Source: Herbiconiux ginsengi
GTDB taxonomy: Bacteria; Actinomycetota; Actinomycetes; Actinomycetales; Microbacteriaceae
Reading direction: 5' to 3'
DNA: 64,000 nt
Assembly (NCBI RefSeq): GCF_900107435.1
Contig: NZ_FNPZ01000003.1
Coordinates: 124,001 to 188,000 of the forward strand
The notes beneath the pieces were generated by a model, which was not told the DNA's origin, made no database searches, and saw only the letters and a list, made by a program, of their open reading frames with translations. The position numbers and the translations under genes are program-made. Shown here piece after piece: positions 50,925 to 59,327 of the stretch. Numbering within the stretch: the first letter of the stretch is position 1; each line of letters opens with the position of its first letter.

Positions 50925-52630
50925 GCAGTGCGACCGCCGCCCCGTCTGCGGCAAGACCCTCCGGCCCCTTGGCTCCGCTCGCGGTCACCATCTTCCGGTG
51001 GCTGTGGATCGCCGACGTCGTGAGCAACATCGGCGGCTGGATGCAGACCGTCGGCGCTCAATGGTTCCTGGTCGAACAGAACGCCTCGCCCGCGATCATC
51101 GCGCTCGTGTCGACCGCCGCGGCCGCCCCGGTGCTGCTGTTCGGTATTCCGGCCGGCGTCCTCGGGGAGTTCGCGAACAAGCGCGTCCTGCTCATCGGCG
51201 TGCAATCGGCGCAAGCCCTCGTGGCCGCCGCGCTCGCCGTGCTCACGGCGACCGGCTCCATGACCCCAGCCCTCCTGCTCGCCTTCACCTTCGCGCTCGG
51301 GGTCGCCTCGGCCATCCAGCTGCCCGCCTATCAGGCCTTCGTGCCCGGGGTGGTGCCGAAGGCGCTCATCGCCGATGCCGCATCGTTGTCGTCGATCGGG
51401 GTCAATGTCGCCAGGGCGATCGGGCCCGCCGTGGCCGGGATCGTCATCGGGTCGTGGGGCATCCCGTTCGTGTTCGCCCTCAACGCCCTGAGCTTCGCCG
51501 GGTTGCTGCTCGTGCTCGCGCTGTACCGCGGATACAAGGCGCCCGTCACCGAACGTGAGCCGTTCATGGCGGCCACCCGGGCGGGCCTCCGCTACGTGTT
51601 CCACGCCGGGGTGGTGCGGCGCATGTACGTGCAGCTCCTGATCTTCATCATCCCGGCCAATGCGCTCTGGGCGCTCCTGCCCGTGCTCGCGAGCGGCCGG
51701 CTCGGCCTCGACTCCAACGGGTACGGCATCCTCCTAGCCGCTCTCGGGGTCGGCTCGATCGGCGGCGCCTTCATCATTCCCCGCGCACGGGCCGTTCTCG
51801 GAACGAACCGGCTCGTGATGCTCACCAGCGCCGCGTACGGGGTGGGGATCGCCGCCACCGCGCTGTCGACATCGCTCTGGGTCACCCTCCCCGTGCTCGT
51901 GCTCGTCGGCCTCTCGTGGATCGGGGTGATCGCGACGCTCAACGGCACGGTGCAGGCGTTCTTGCCGGGATGGGTGCGCACCCGAGGGCTCTCGGTGTAC
52001 CAGCTGGTGCTCTTCGGGGGCACGGCACTCGGTGCGGCCGTGATCGGCGCCCTCGGAAGCGTGTTCGGCACGGCTCAGACGATGGCCGGGGCGGGCGCCG
52101 TGGTGGTGCTCGGCGCGGCGCTACTGCTCCTCCTGCCGCTGCATCCCACCGCGAACAAGAACCGCGCATCGTTCCCGATGCCCCTCACCGACGTGCCGCC
52201 GGTCGCCACGCCACTGCCGGGAGACGACACTGACGACGGCGTCGAAGCGGATGATCGGAGTCCCGACCCCAAAGGGTCCACGCTCGTGATCGTGCGCTAC
52301 GAGATCGCTCCCGGCGACCGGGACTCGTTCCTCGCGACGATGCGCGCGGTGGAGCAGAGCCGGCGACGCACCGGTGCCCGCAGCTGGAATGTCTATGACG
52401 ACCGCGAGCATCCCGGTTACCTGATCGAGGCCTTCGAGGTGGGCAGCTGGCAGGAGCACCTCAGCCAGCACCACAGCCGCACCACCGGCTACGACGCAGA
52501 AATCGTTGACGCCGCACGCGCCCTCTCCCAGTCCCCGCCCACGGTCGAGCACCTCATCGCAGCCCCGCTGGCCCGCCGCGCCTCGCGTTCGACTGCGGCG
52601 ACGGCTCCGGCGAAGCGGTCGCGGAGTTGA
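50921..52630 (+). CDS. MFS transporter fused to monooxygenase-like domain
   Basis: 569 residues. Residues 15-415 are an MFS protein of the EntS/DUF894 type (RWLWIADVVSNIGGWMQTVG, SWGIPFVFALNALSFAGLLL). After an Asp-rich linker (415-450), residues 455-545 form an antibiotic-biosynthesis-monooxygenase-like domain (STLVIVRYEIAPGDRDSFLA, YLIEAFEVGSWQEHLSQHHS). Such fusions are annotated DUF894 transporters; the extra domain may handle the exported molecule. GTG start overlapping the esterase stop. Confidence 0.85.
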   Translation: MSSATAAPSAARPSGPLAPLAVTIFRWLWIADVVSNIGGWMQTVGAQWFLVEQNASPAIIALVSTAAAAPVLLFGIPAGVLGEFANKRVLLIGVQSAQALVAAALAVLTATGSMTPALLLAFTFALGVASAIQLPAYQAFVPGVVPKALIADAASLSSIGVNVARAIGPAVAGIVIGSWGIPFVFALNALSFAGLLLVLALYRGYKAPVTEREPFMAATRAGLRYVFHAGVVRRMYVQLLIFIIPANALWALLPVLASGRLGLDSNGYGILLAALGVGSIGGAFIIPRARAVLGTNRLVMLTSAAYGVGIAATALSTSLWVTLPVLVLVGLSWIGVIATLNGTVQAFLPGWVRTRGLSVYQLVLFGGTALGAAVIGALGSVFGTAQTMAGAGAVVVLGAALLLLLPLHPTANKNRASFPMPLTDVPPVATPLPGDDTDDGVEADDRSPDPKGSTLVIVRYEIAPGDRDSFLATMRAVEQSRRRTGARSWNVYDDREHPGYLIEAFEVGSWQEHLSQHHSRTTGYDAEIVDAARALSQSPPTVEHLIAAPLARRASRSTAATAPAKRSRS

Positions 52631-52713
52631 CGAGTTCGCTGACGAGGTGGTGCGGCAGCGTGTCGAACTCGTCGTTGCAGCCTTGCAGCATCGGTGACAC
52701 GCGATGACGATTG

Positions 52714-52765
52714 CGACCGTGCGCCCCCGTCAGATCTCGACCGGCTCCGACATCTGCGACTGATC
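52714..52765 (+). pseudogene. 3'-end fragment of the 58333 gene family
   Basis: GACCGTGCGCC, CAGATCTCGACC and CCGACATCTGCGACTGATCC align with 59150-59214 with small gaps; it covers the last 15 codons and the stop. Third copy of this tail in the window. Confidence 0.5.
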
Positions 52766-52789
52766 CGGAACCCGCGTCGGCGTGTCACC

Positions 52790-52870
52790 CCGATGCGGGT
52801 GATCAGCGTCACGCGCCGGCCGAGGCGGGCGAGCCCGATCGCGACGACGGAGGTGGGGAAGTGGGACACG
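52790..52870 (-). pseudogene. Fragment of a PfkB-type kinase
   Basis: Minus strand reads SHFPTSVVAIGLARLGRRVT then LITRIG, the substrate-binding region of ribokinase-family enzymes (compare NVAVGLARLGASVTLATRIG of the gene at 8401). The flanks are unrelated. Remnant of a sugar kinase, perhaps once part of the fructose-transport cluster next door. The rest of the 52631-52959 gap holds nothing else clear. Confidence 0.55.
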
Positions 52871-52959
52871 GGTCGGGCCTTTCAGGCGTGGTGACGGCTC
52901 TGCCCGCGAGCAGGACCGCGGCCGGAGCCGTCGTTCGCGAGCAGAGCCGTCTGTCGTGG

Positions 52960-53262
52960 TCAGCTCCCGAGGGGCTGGAGCCAGGTGAGCTGCGATCCGT
53001 CCTCGACGATCAGCGGCCCGAGCCGGGCGTTGAATTCGAGTCCGTGGCGAGTGCCGATGTGTGCTGCAAAGGCGTCGTCGTCGCGATAGACCTCGTAGAC
53101 GAAGAAGCGCGTCGGCTGTTCGGCCAGCCGGAACGGGGCGAACTCGACGCACCCGCGTTCCGCTCGCACCTGCACGGCGAAGCCGGCCAGCAGCGCAGCC
53201 ACGGTTTCCTCCTCGCCCGGCAGTGCGGTGAACTCGGCGAAGAGCACCCTCCGCCCGCTCAC
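52960..53262 (-). CDS. Antibiotic-biosynthesis-monooxygenase-domain protein
   Basis: 100 residues: one ABM domain (RRVLFAEFTALPGEEETVAA, RGCVEFAPF, FFVYEVYRDDDAFAAHI). Small dimeric quinol monooxygenases or isomerases (YgiN, LsrG) have this fold. GTG 53262 overlaps the FrcA stop, so it is the last gene of the fructose-import operon, an unusual partner. Confidence 0.8.
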   Translation of the reverse strand: MSGRRVLFAEFTALPGEEETVAALLAGFAVQVRAERGCVEFAPFRLAEQPTRFFVYEVYRDDDAFAAHIGTRHGLEFNARLGPLIVEDGSQLTWLQPLGS

Positions 53263-54053
53263 GCCGTGGCCGCGCCCGTCATGATCGCCACCGCGTCGGT
53301 CATCGAGTGCGACTGCGGGGTGATCGTCGCCGCGCGCTTGCCGAGCCGCTGGATGTGGATGCGGTCGGCAACGTCGAAGACGTGCGGCATGTTGTGGCTG
53401 ATCAGGATGACCGGCACCCCTCGATCGCGCAGGTTGCGGATGAGCTCGAGCACCTGGTTCGACTCCCGCACCCCGAGCGCTGCGGTGGGCTCGTCGAGCA
53501 CCACGACCTTCGACCCGAATGCTGCGGCCCGCGCCACCGCCACGGCCTGACGCTGACCTCCGGAGAGGTTCTCGACGGGCACGGTCACGTCTTGCAGCGT
53601 CGAGATTCCGAGGTTCGTGAGCTCTTCCTTCGCAGCCTTCCGCATTCCCGCGGTGTCGAGCACTCGAAACACCGAGCCCAGGATGCCGGATCTCCGCATC
53701 TCCCGACCGAGGTAGAGATTCGAGGCGACATCGAGAGCGGGGGAGACGGCGAGGTTCTGGTAGACCGTCTCGATCCCCGCTGCGCGGGCGTCCTGGGGCC
53801 GCTTGAAGGTGACCTTCTTGCCGTCGAGGAAGAGCTCGCCCTCATCCGGGATCTCGGCGCCGGTGAGGCACTTGATGAGCGTCGACTTGCCGGCTCCGTT
53901 GTCGCCGATGATGGCGAGAACCTCGCCGGGGTAGAGTTCGAGGCTCACGCCGTCGAGACCGACCACGCGGCCGAAGGTCTTCACGAGGCGGCGGGCTTGC
54001 AACACCGGCGTGCGCGTGGCCGATTCGGGAGCAGTGTTCTCGGTGATGGTCAC
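53259..54053 (-). CDS. frcA: Fructose ABC importer ATPase
   Basis: 264 residues: Walker A GDNGAGKST (50-58), Q-loop in ETVYQNLAVSP, signature ENLSGGQRQAVAVARA, Walker B VVVLDEPTAALG and switch His in ILISHNMPH. A single ATPase domain, as in FrcA, not the two-domain RbsA/AraG form. GTG 54053 overlaps the permease stop by four bases. Confidence 0.9.
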   Translation of the reverse strand: MTITENTAPESATRTPVLQARRLVKTFGRVVGLDGVSLELYPGEVLAIIGDNGAGKSTLIKCLTGAEIPDEGELFLDGKKVTFKRPQDARAAGIETVYQNLAVSPALDVASNLYLGREMRRSGILGSVFRVLDTAGMRKAAKEELTNLGISTLQDVTVPVENLSGGQRQAVAVARAAAFGSKVVVLDEPTAALGVRESNQVLELIRNLRDRGVPVILISHNMPHVFDVADRIHIQRLGKRAATITPQSHSMTDAVAIMTGAATA

Positions 54054-55096
54054 TTGCGTACCTTTCTGATCCACTGGTCGACGGCTACGGCCACGATGAT
54101 GAGCACACCCACGGCGAGCGTCTGGTAGAGCACGTCGAGGCCGGCGAGGGAGAGCCCGTTGCGGAACACGCCCACGATGAGCGCGCCGAGCAGCGTGCCC
54201 CACACGGTGCCGCGACCGCCGAAGAGACTCGTGCCGCCGATCACGACGGCGGTGATGGAGTCGAGGTTGAGGTCGGCGCCCGCGTTGGGACTGGCGGCGT
54301 TGGTGCGGCCGATCTGGATCCACGCGCCGATGGCCAGGATGGCGCCAGCGGCGAGGTACACGCTGAGCAGCACCCGGTTGACGCTGATTCCGGCCAGGCG
54401 GGCGGCTTCCTTGTCATCGCCGACGGCGTAGACGTGGCGGCCCCAGGCGGTCTTGCCCAGGATGAGCGCCACGATCACGTAGAGCAGCAGCATGATCACC
54501 ACGCCGAAGCTGAAGCGCACGCCGAGGATGTCGAAGGTCTGCCCCGTCCAGGTGAGCAGGGCGGGCATGTCGCCGCCGCGCACCGTGGAACCCGCGGAGT
54601 AGAGCAGGGTGAGCGCCACGAAGATGTTGAGCGTGCCGAGGGTGACGATGAAGGGCGGCAGCTTGAGCCGGGTGACGAGCAGGCCGTTGAACAGGCCGGC
54701 GGCGATGCCGACGAGCAGGCCCAGGAGCAGCGCGAGCAGAGCGGGAACTCCGTTCTGCGTGGCCGTCTGCGCCATCACCATCGATGCGAGAACCATCACG
54801 GCCCCCACCGACAGGTCGATGCCCGCGGTCAGGATGATCAGGGTCTGGGCGACCGCGAGAGTGCCGACCACGGCGACCTGCTGAGTGATCAGCGAGAGGT
54901 TGGCCGGGGCGAGGAAGCGGTCGTTCAGGATGCCGAAGACGATCACGGCGATGACGAGCACCACGGCCGGGCTGACAGCGGGGTAGCGGTGCAGCACACC
55001 GCGGATGCGGTCGAGGGGTGTGCGGCGATCGAGGAACTCGGTCGCCAGGTCGAGCGAGGAGGTCGGCGGATTCGACGCCGGAGTTGGAGTGCTCAC
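54050..55096 (-). CDS. frcC: Fructose ABC importer permease
   Basis: 348 residues, RbsC/FrcC-type permease with about ten helices; LTAGIDLSVGAVMVLASMVM and VYAVGDDKEAARLAGISVNR are the typical family blocks. Placed between the binding protein and ATPase genes. Confidence 0.9.
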   Translation of the reverse strand: MSTPTPASNPPTSSLDLATEFLDRRTPLDRIRGVLHRYPAVSPAVVLVIAVIVFGILNDRFLAPANLSLITQQVAVVGTLAVAQTLIILTAGIDLSVGAVMVLASMVMAQTATQNGVPALLALLLGLLVGIAAGLFNGLLVTRLKLPPFIVTLGTLNIFVALTLLYSAGSTVRGGDMPALLTWTGQTFDILGVRFSFGVVIMLLLYVIVALILGKTAWGRHVYAVGDDKEAARLAGISVNRVLLSVYLAAGAILAIGAWIQIGRTNAASPNAGADLNLDSITAVVIGGTSLFGGRGTVWGTLLGALIVGVFRNGLSLAGLDVLYQTLAVGVLIIVAVAVDQWIRKVRK

Positions 55097-55129
55097 GAGA
55101 GCCTTTCTGGTGGAGATGAAGGGGGGCGG

Positions 55130-55161
55130 GATCTGGGGCGCGCCGTGGCGCGCCCCAGATC
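55130..55161 (-). terminator. Intercistronic hairpin between frcB and frcC
   Basis: Perfect 14-bp arms (55130-55143, 55148-55161) with a four-base loop, very GC-rich, starting seven bases after the frcB stop. Third binding-protein gene in the window with a hairpin in this position. No T-run. Confidence 0.7.
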
Positions 55162-55167
55162 AATCGG

Positions 55168-56268
55168 TCACTCGCCCCAGCAGATCTTGCTCGCGTCGGC
55201 GGAGGTGATGCTGTCCAGGCCGTCGACGGGGGTGTCGGTCACGAGGGCCGAGCCGGTGTCGAAGAAGTCGAGACCCTTCGTGGTCTCGGGGGCGGTGCCG
55301 TCGGTCGCCAGCTTCGCAATGGCCTCGACGCCGAGTTCGGCCATCTTGACCGGGTATTGCTGGGCGGTGGCGCCGATGATGCCCTCTTCGACGTTCTTCA
55401 CGCCGGCGCAGCCGCCGTCGATCGAGACCAGCAGCACGTCCTTCTCCTTGCCGGCGGCCTGCAGGGCCTGGTAGGCGCCGTAGGCGGCCGGCTCGTTGAT
55501 CGTGTAGACCACGTTGATGTCGGAGTTCTTCGACAGCAGGGTCTCCATCGCGGTGCGGCCGCCGTCTTCGGCGCCATTGGTGGCCTCATTGCCGACGATC
55601 TCGTACTCACCGCCGCTGTAGGAGCCGGTGGCTGCCTCGTCGCCGTTCTTCTGGTCATCCGCCGTGTCGATGCCCATTCCGGTGAGGAAGCCCTGGTCGC
55701 GGTTGTAGTCGACCGAGACGACCTTGTCGTCGAAGAGGTCGAGCAGGGCGATGGTGGCCTTCTTGCCGTTCAGCTGAGCCGCCGTCCAGGTGCCGATCGA
55801 CTCGCCGGCGGCGAAGTTGTTGGTGGCGAAGGTGATGTCGACGGCGTCCGCGGGGTCGGGTGGCGTGTCCAGAGCGATGACGTAGAGCCCGGCATCCCGG
55901 GCCTTCTGGATCGCGTCGACGACGGAGGGACCGTTCGGCGTGATCAGGATGCCCTTGTCGCCCTTGGAGATGGCGTTCTCGATGGCCTGGATCTGGGTGT
56001 CCTCGTCGCCGTCCTCCTTGCCGGCTGCCAGGGTGAGGTTCACCCCCGCCTTCTCGGCGGCGGCTTTCGCCCCGTCTTCCATGGCGACGAAGAAGGGGTT
56101 GGTGGTGGTCTTGACGATCAGCGTCACGCCGACGTCGCCGGCCGAGGTGGAGTCGGTGCTACCGCCGCCTCCACTGCCGCTGGAACAGGCGGCGAGACCG
56201 ACAGAGGCCACGAGTGCGATGGAGGCCAGGCTTCCCAGCCGGGCGGTCGTCGATGTGCGATTCTTCAT
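55168..56268 (-). CDS. frcB: Fructose-binding lipoprotein
   Basis: 366 residues. Lipobox LAAC (Cys28), then a periplasmic-binding fold close to FrcB: KTTTNPFFVAMEDGAKAAAE, AIENAISKGDKGILITPNG, VIALDTPPDPADAVDITFAT, VYTINEPAAYGAYQALQAAG, VSIDGGCAGVKNVEEGIIGA, and the C-terminal KICWG. These blocks favour fructose rather than ribose. ATG 56268. Confidence 0.92.
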   Translation of the reverse strand: MKNRTSTTARLGSLASIALVASVGLAACSSGSGGGGSTDSTSAGDVGVTLIVKTTTNPFFVAMEDGAKAAAEKAGVNLTLAAGKEDGDEDTQIQAIENAISKGDKGILITPNGPSVVDAIQKARDAGLYVIALDTPPDPADAVDITFATNNFAAGESIGTWTAAQLNGKKATIALLDLFDDKVVSVDYNRDQGFLTGMGIDTADDQKNGDEAATGSYSGGEYEIVGNEATNGAEDGGRTAMETLLSKNSDINVVYTINEPAAYGAYQALQAAGKEKDVLLVSIDGGCAGVKNVEEGIIGATAQQYPVKMAELGVEAIAKLATDGTAPETTKGLDFFDTGSALVTDTPVDGLDSITSADASKICWGE

Positions 56269-56305
56269 TGAAGTCCTCTTCTGCAATCGGGAGACCTGTC
56301 GTCTC

Positions 56306-56398
56306 CGACAACGATGTCAGATCTAGGTATAGACGGGTTCGCCTAGTAGAGTCAACCCTGAGAAGCAATCAGAAAGCGCGTTTATGACATCGTTATCA
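56306..56398. promoter_or_regulatory. frc promoter with paired LacI operators
   Basis: CGACAACGATGTCA (56306-56319) and TGACATCGTTATCA (56385-56398) share TGAYAWCGWTRTCA, centres 79 bp apart. Minus strand between them: TTGACT (56355-56350), 18 bases, TATACC (56331-56326), the frcBCA promoter. One site lies downstream of this promoter, the other at the regulator gene start. Confidence 0.7.
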
Positions 56399-56407
56399 GA
56401 AAGTGGC

Positions 56408-57424
56408 ATGCCTCGAAAGCGTCCGACCATGAAGAATGTCGCCGATCTCGCCGGCGTCGGCGTGAAGACCGTGTCGCGAGTGATCAACCAAGAGCGTTAC
56501 GTCTCGGCCGACACCATCGCGAGGGTCATGCGGGCCGCCGAGCAGCTGCAGTACCAGCCCGACGTGCAAGCCGGGAACCTCCGCCGCGCCGACCGCCGCA
56601 CCGACACCCTCGGCCTTCTCGTCGGCAGTGTCGCCAACCCGTTCTCCGCAGCAGTGCACCGCGCGGTCGAGGACGCGGCGATCCAGCGGCATGTCGCCGT
56701 GTTCGCCTCGAGCCTCGACGACGACCCCGAGCGCGAGCGGGCTTCCGTCGAGGCGTTCCTGCGCCGACGCGTCGATGGACTCATCCTCACCACGATCCAG
56801 CGCAGCCAGGCCTATCTCGGCCCTCAACTCGAGCAGGGCATGCCGGTGGTGTTCGTCGACCGGAAGCCGAACGGGCTGATCGCCGACACGGTGCTGACAG
56901 ACAATCTCGAAGGCGCCGCGCGCGGGACCCGACACCTGCTCGCAGCCGGCCATCGCCGCATCGCCTTCCTCGGTGACAGCGAGGAGATCTACACCGCCAA
57001 GGAGCGCAAGCGCGGATACCTCGACGCCCTGAGGCTCGAGGGGGTCGCACCCGATCCGCGGCTCGTGATCGAGAACCTGGGAGAGGAGGCGCAGGCCGAG
57101 CTCGCCGTGAACGAGCTGCTGGCGCTCGACGACCCTCCCACAGCGATCTTCAGCGCTCAGAACCTCATCACCATCGGCGCCATCATCGCCCTGCGCGCGC
57201 AGGGGGCGTCGGAGCGGGTGGCGCTCGTGGGTTTCGACGATGTCCCGATGGCCTCGCTGCTCTCGCCGGCAGTGACCGTCGTCGCCCAGGACCCATCGGC
57301 CATCGGCGCCATCGCCGCTCGCCGCATCTTCGAGCGCCTCGATGGTGAGTCGGAGCCCGCCCGGGATTTCATCGTCCCGACCCGTCTGATCAAACGGGGT
57401 TCGGGCGAGATCCGACCGGCTTAG
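56408..57424 (+). CDS. LacI-family regulator of the frc operon
   Basis: 338 residues from ATG 56408 (PRKRPTMKN start). Helix-turn-helix KNVADLAGVGVKTVSRVI and LGLLVGSVANPFSAAVHRAV sensor domain. The upstream in-frame ATG at 56384 overlaps the operator at 56385-56398, so the second ATG is preferred; the longer form would have 346 residues. Divergent from frcBCA. Confidence 0.87.
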   Translation: MPRKRPTMKNVADLAGVGVKTVSRVINQERYVSADTIARVMRAAEQLQYQPDVQAGNLRRADRRTDTLGLLVGSVANPFSAAVHRAVEDAAIQRHVAVFASSLDDDPERERASVEAFLRRRVDGLILTTIQRSQAYLGPQLEQGMPVVFVDRKPNGLIADTVLTDNLEGAARGTRHLLAAGHRRIAFLGDSEEIYTAKERKRGYLDALRLEGVAPDPRLVIENLGEEAQAELAVNELLALDDPPTAIFSAQNLITIGAIIALRAQGASERVALVGFDDVPMASLLSPAVTVVAQDPSAIGAIAARRIFERLDGESEPARDFIVPTRLIKRGSGEIRPA

Positions 57425-57615
57425 CCCTCCGAGCCTCGCGCGGAGACCGGGCGCATCCGTGGGGAACTGCGCGCTGTCGTTCTCGTAGGCCTTCGAGATG
57501 GTGCCCGACTCGTGCACCGTCCAGGAGTGCACCGGGATGCCCAGGTGCTCCGTGGCCAGGTCCGTGAAGCGGTGCGCCGTTGTCTCTTGCTCTCATCGAT
57601 GAACAGACTGCTCAT
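57425..57615 (-). pseudogene. Possible coding remnant of unknown family
   Basis: Minus strand, ATG 57615: SSLFIDESK, then after an apparent one-base shift ETTAHRFTDLATEHLGIPVH, SWTVHESGTISKAYEND, SAQFPTDAPGLRARLGG. Third positions are G/C-rich, as in real genes here, but I do not recognise the family and no intact frame exists. Bases 57616-57776 hold only a lone TTGACA near 57712. Confidence 0.35.
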
Positions 57616-57776
57616 GGGGCGGCTCTGTCGTGCGACGTTGGGCTACCGAGGGAAAACATGAGCACACATCCGTATTGCGTAACCTGGTGCCTCTGATCAT
57701 CCACTGTGAATTGACATAGCCCACATAGGCTTTCCCGGTCGTGTGACTTTTCCGCGTTCCGCGACATCTCTAGGGT

Positions 57777-58343
57777 ATGGGGGTGCCTGTGGATGACAGC
57801 GGAATGACCGATGCCGCGCTGCTCGAGCGACTGGCTCGCGGCGAGCCCGAAGCGCTGGGTGCCGTCTTCGACCGACACGCGTCGGCTGTGACCCGGTACG
57901 CCTGGGCGCTGGCATCCGATCGCCGCGACGTGGAGGAGCTCGTGCAGGACACGTTCCTCACGGCCTGGCGTCGGGGCGCCTCGATCCCGCAGGAGTCGCT
58001 GCTGCCCTGGCTCCTGGTGACCTGCCGCAATCACGCTCTCAATCTTCAGCGGCTCCGGGCCAAGCACCGGGCAGACGAATTGCGTGATGACCTGCTCGCG
58101 ACATCCGGAAGCGGAGTCGAAGGCGGGGATGGCGACGACGCGCGCGATCAGCTGCGGTGGGTGATGGCGGAGATCGAGAAGCTCCCCGCGATCGACCGCA
58201 GGGTGTGCGAGCTGTGCTTGATCGAAGGCCGCTCCTACGCCGAAGCGGCCGAACAGCTGGGTCTGACGGTGGGTGCTGTGAAGCAGCGCGTACTGAGATC
58301 CAGAACGCGACTCAGGAAGGTGGTGACCGACGATGAGAACTGA
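57777..58343 (+). CDS. ECF-type sigma factor
   Basis: 188 residues: sigma-2 region about 15-85 (ALGAVFDRHASAVTRYAWAL, VEELVQDTFLTAWRR), sigma-4 region about 130-182 (RRVCELCLIEGRSYAEAAEQ, GLTVGAVKQRVLRSRTRLRK). ATG 57777 or, with similar support, ATG 57804. Overlaps the next gene by 11 bases, the normal sigma/anti-sigma pairing. Confidence 0.9.
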   Translation: MGVPVDDSGMTDAALLERLARGEPEALGAVFDRHASAVTRYAWALASDRRDVEELVQDTFLTAWRRGASIPQESLLPWLLVTCRNHALNLQRLRAKHRADELRDDLLATSGSGVEGGDGDDARDQLRWVMAEIEKLPAIDRRVCELCLIEGRSYAEAAEQLGLTVGAVKQRVLRSRTRLRKVVTDDEN

Positions 58344-59205
58344 TCCTCCGGCCGGCGACGAGCTCGCCCGCCTGCTCGTGACCATGCGCAGCTCCGTGAT
58401 GACCGCTGCGCTCCAGGATGCGCCCGAGTCGGCCGTCGCCCGGCAGCAATGGGCGACAGTGCGCCGCCGCACTCTGGGCATCACCATCGCTCTGCTGAGC
58501 CTCCTGGTGATCGGAGGAGGCGGAGCAGCCCTGGCGACGGGCCTCATCCCGAATCCGTTCGATGGGCCACCCGCACCCGTCGCTACCGTCACGCCCACCC
58601 AGGCGCCACCCAGCACACCGACTGCGACGCCGTCTCCGGAGGCCTCTGCACCTGTCACGCCACCGGAGCCCGTAGTTGATCCCCTTGATCCCGGAACCTG
58701 GATCATCGACTACAGCCAGGCGGGCAGTCTCCTGGTGGGTGACCCGATAGCACCGTTCGCCGAGGCCGCGGGTCTGCAGCCGAACCCGTCGCCGATCGAC
58801 TGCCCCTCCGGCTTCTATCTGTTCAGGGACCAGGATGAGAACTCGGTGGACGTGAGCGTGGCCCTGACACAGGCCGACGCGCGCGCGACCCCGGTGGACG
58901 ACCCGGTGCTCACCTACGCGGAGTTCCACACACGAGGCGTCGCCAGCTCACCGCTGCCCGACTCGCCGTCGACTCCGGCGGGCATCCGCCTCGGCTCGTC
59001 GGAAGATGACCTCATCGCCGCCTACCCCGACCTCCGGCAGACTTTTTCCAAGTACGACGACACGATGGGGTTCACCACCTACGTCTCCGGGCCGGTCGAC
59101 GGCCGCTACCTCGTGTTCCAGGTCGCGCCGTCTCCCGACGGTCCGCGCACGGTGCGTCTCCTCCAGACCTCGACCTGGGACGTGGTCTTCGACATCTGCG
59201 ACTGA
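58333..59205 (+). CDS. Membrane protein paired with ECF sigma factor
   Basis: 290 residues: short cytoplasmic region (1-46), one membrane helix (47-70), Pro/Thr/Ala-rich linker (79-120) and an external domain (120-290) ending TVRLLQTSTWDVVFDICD. Position after the sigma gene makes it a candidate anti-sigma factor, but there is no zinc-finger anti-sigma motif in the N-terminus. Copies of its 3' end occur at 49691-49942 and 52714-52765. Confidence 0.75.
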   Translation: MRTDPPAGDELARLLVTMRSSVMTAALQDAPESAVARQQWATVRRRTLGITIALLSLLVIGGGGAALATGLIPNPFDGPPAPVATVTPTQAPPSTPTATPSPEASAPVTPPEPVVDPLDPGTWIIDYSQAGSLLVGDPIAPFAEAAGLQPNPSPIDCPSGFYLFRDQDENSVDVSVALTQADARATPVDDPVLTYAEFHTRGVASSPLPDSPSTPAGIRLGSSEDDLIAAYPDLRQTFSKYDDTMGFTTYVSGPVDGRYLVFQVAPSPDGPRTVRLLQTSTWDVVFDICD

Positions 59206-59327
59206 TCCGGGCTTTGGGCCGCCAGAGCGTGCTCGTGACGATCAGCTGCGCCCCGCGATCGGATCGGACCGCGATAGTAGGGTGCCGAGTGAGGCCGGCT
59301 GGGAGTGTTGAGGGCGAAAGGGGAGCT

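Noticed and set aside
52960-53262. LsrG-like autoinducer-2 isomerase
   Set aside because: The fold fits, but the transporter matches FrcBCA, the ATPase is single-domain, and no lsrK/lsrF/lsrR genes are present.
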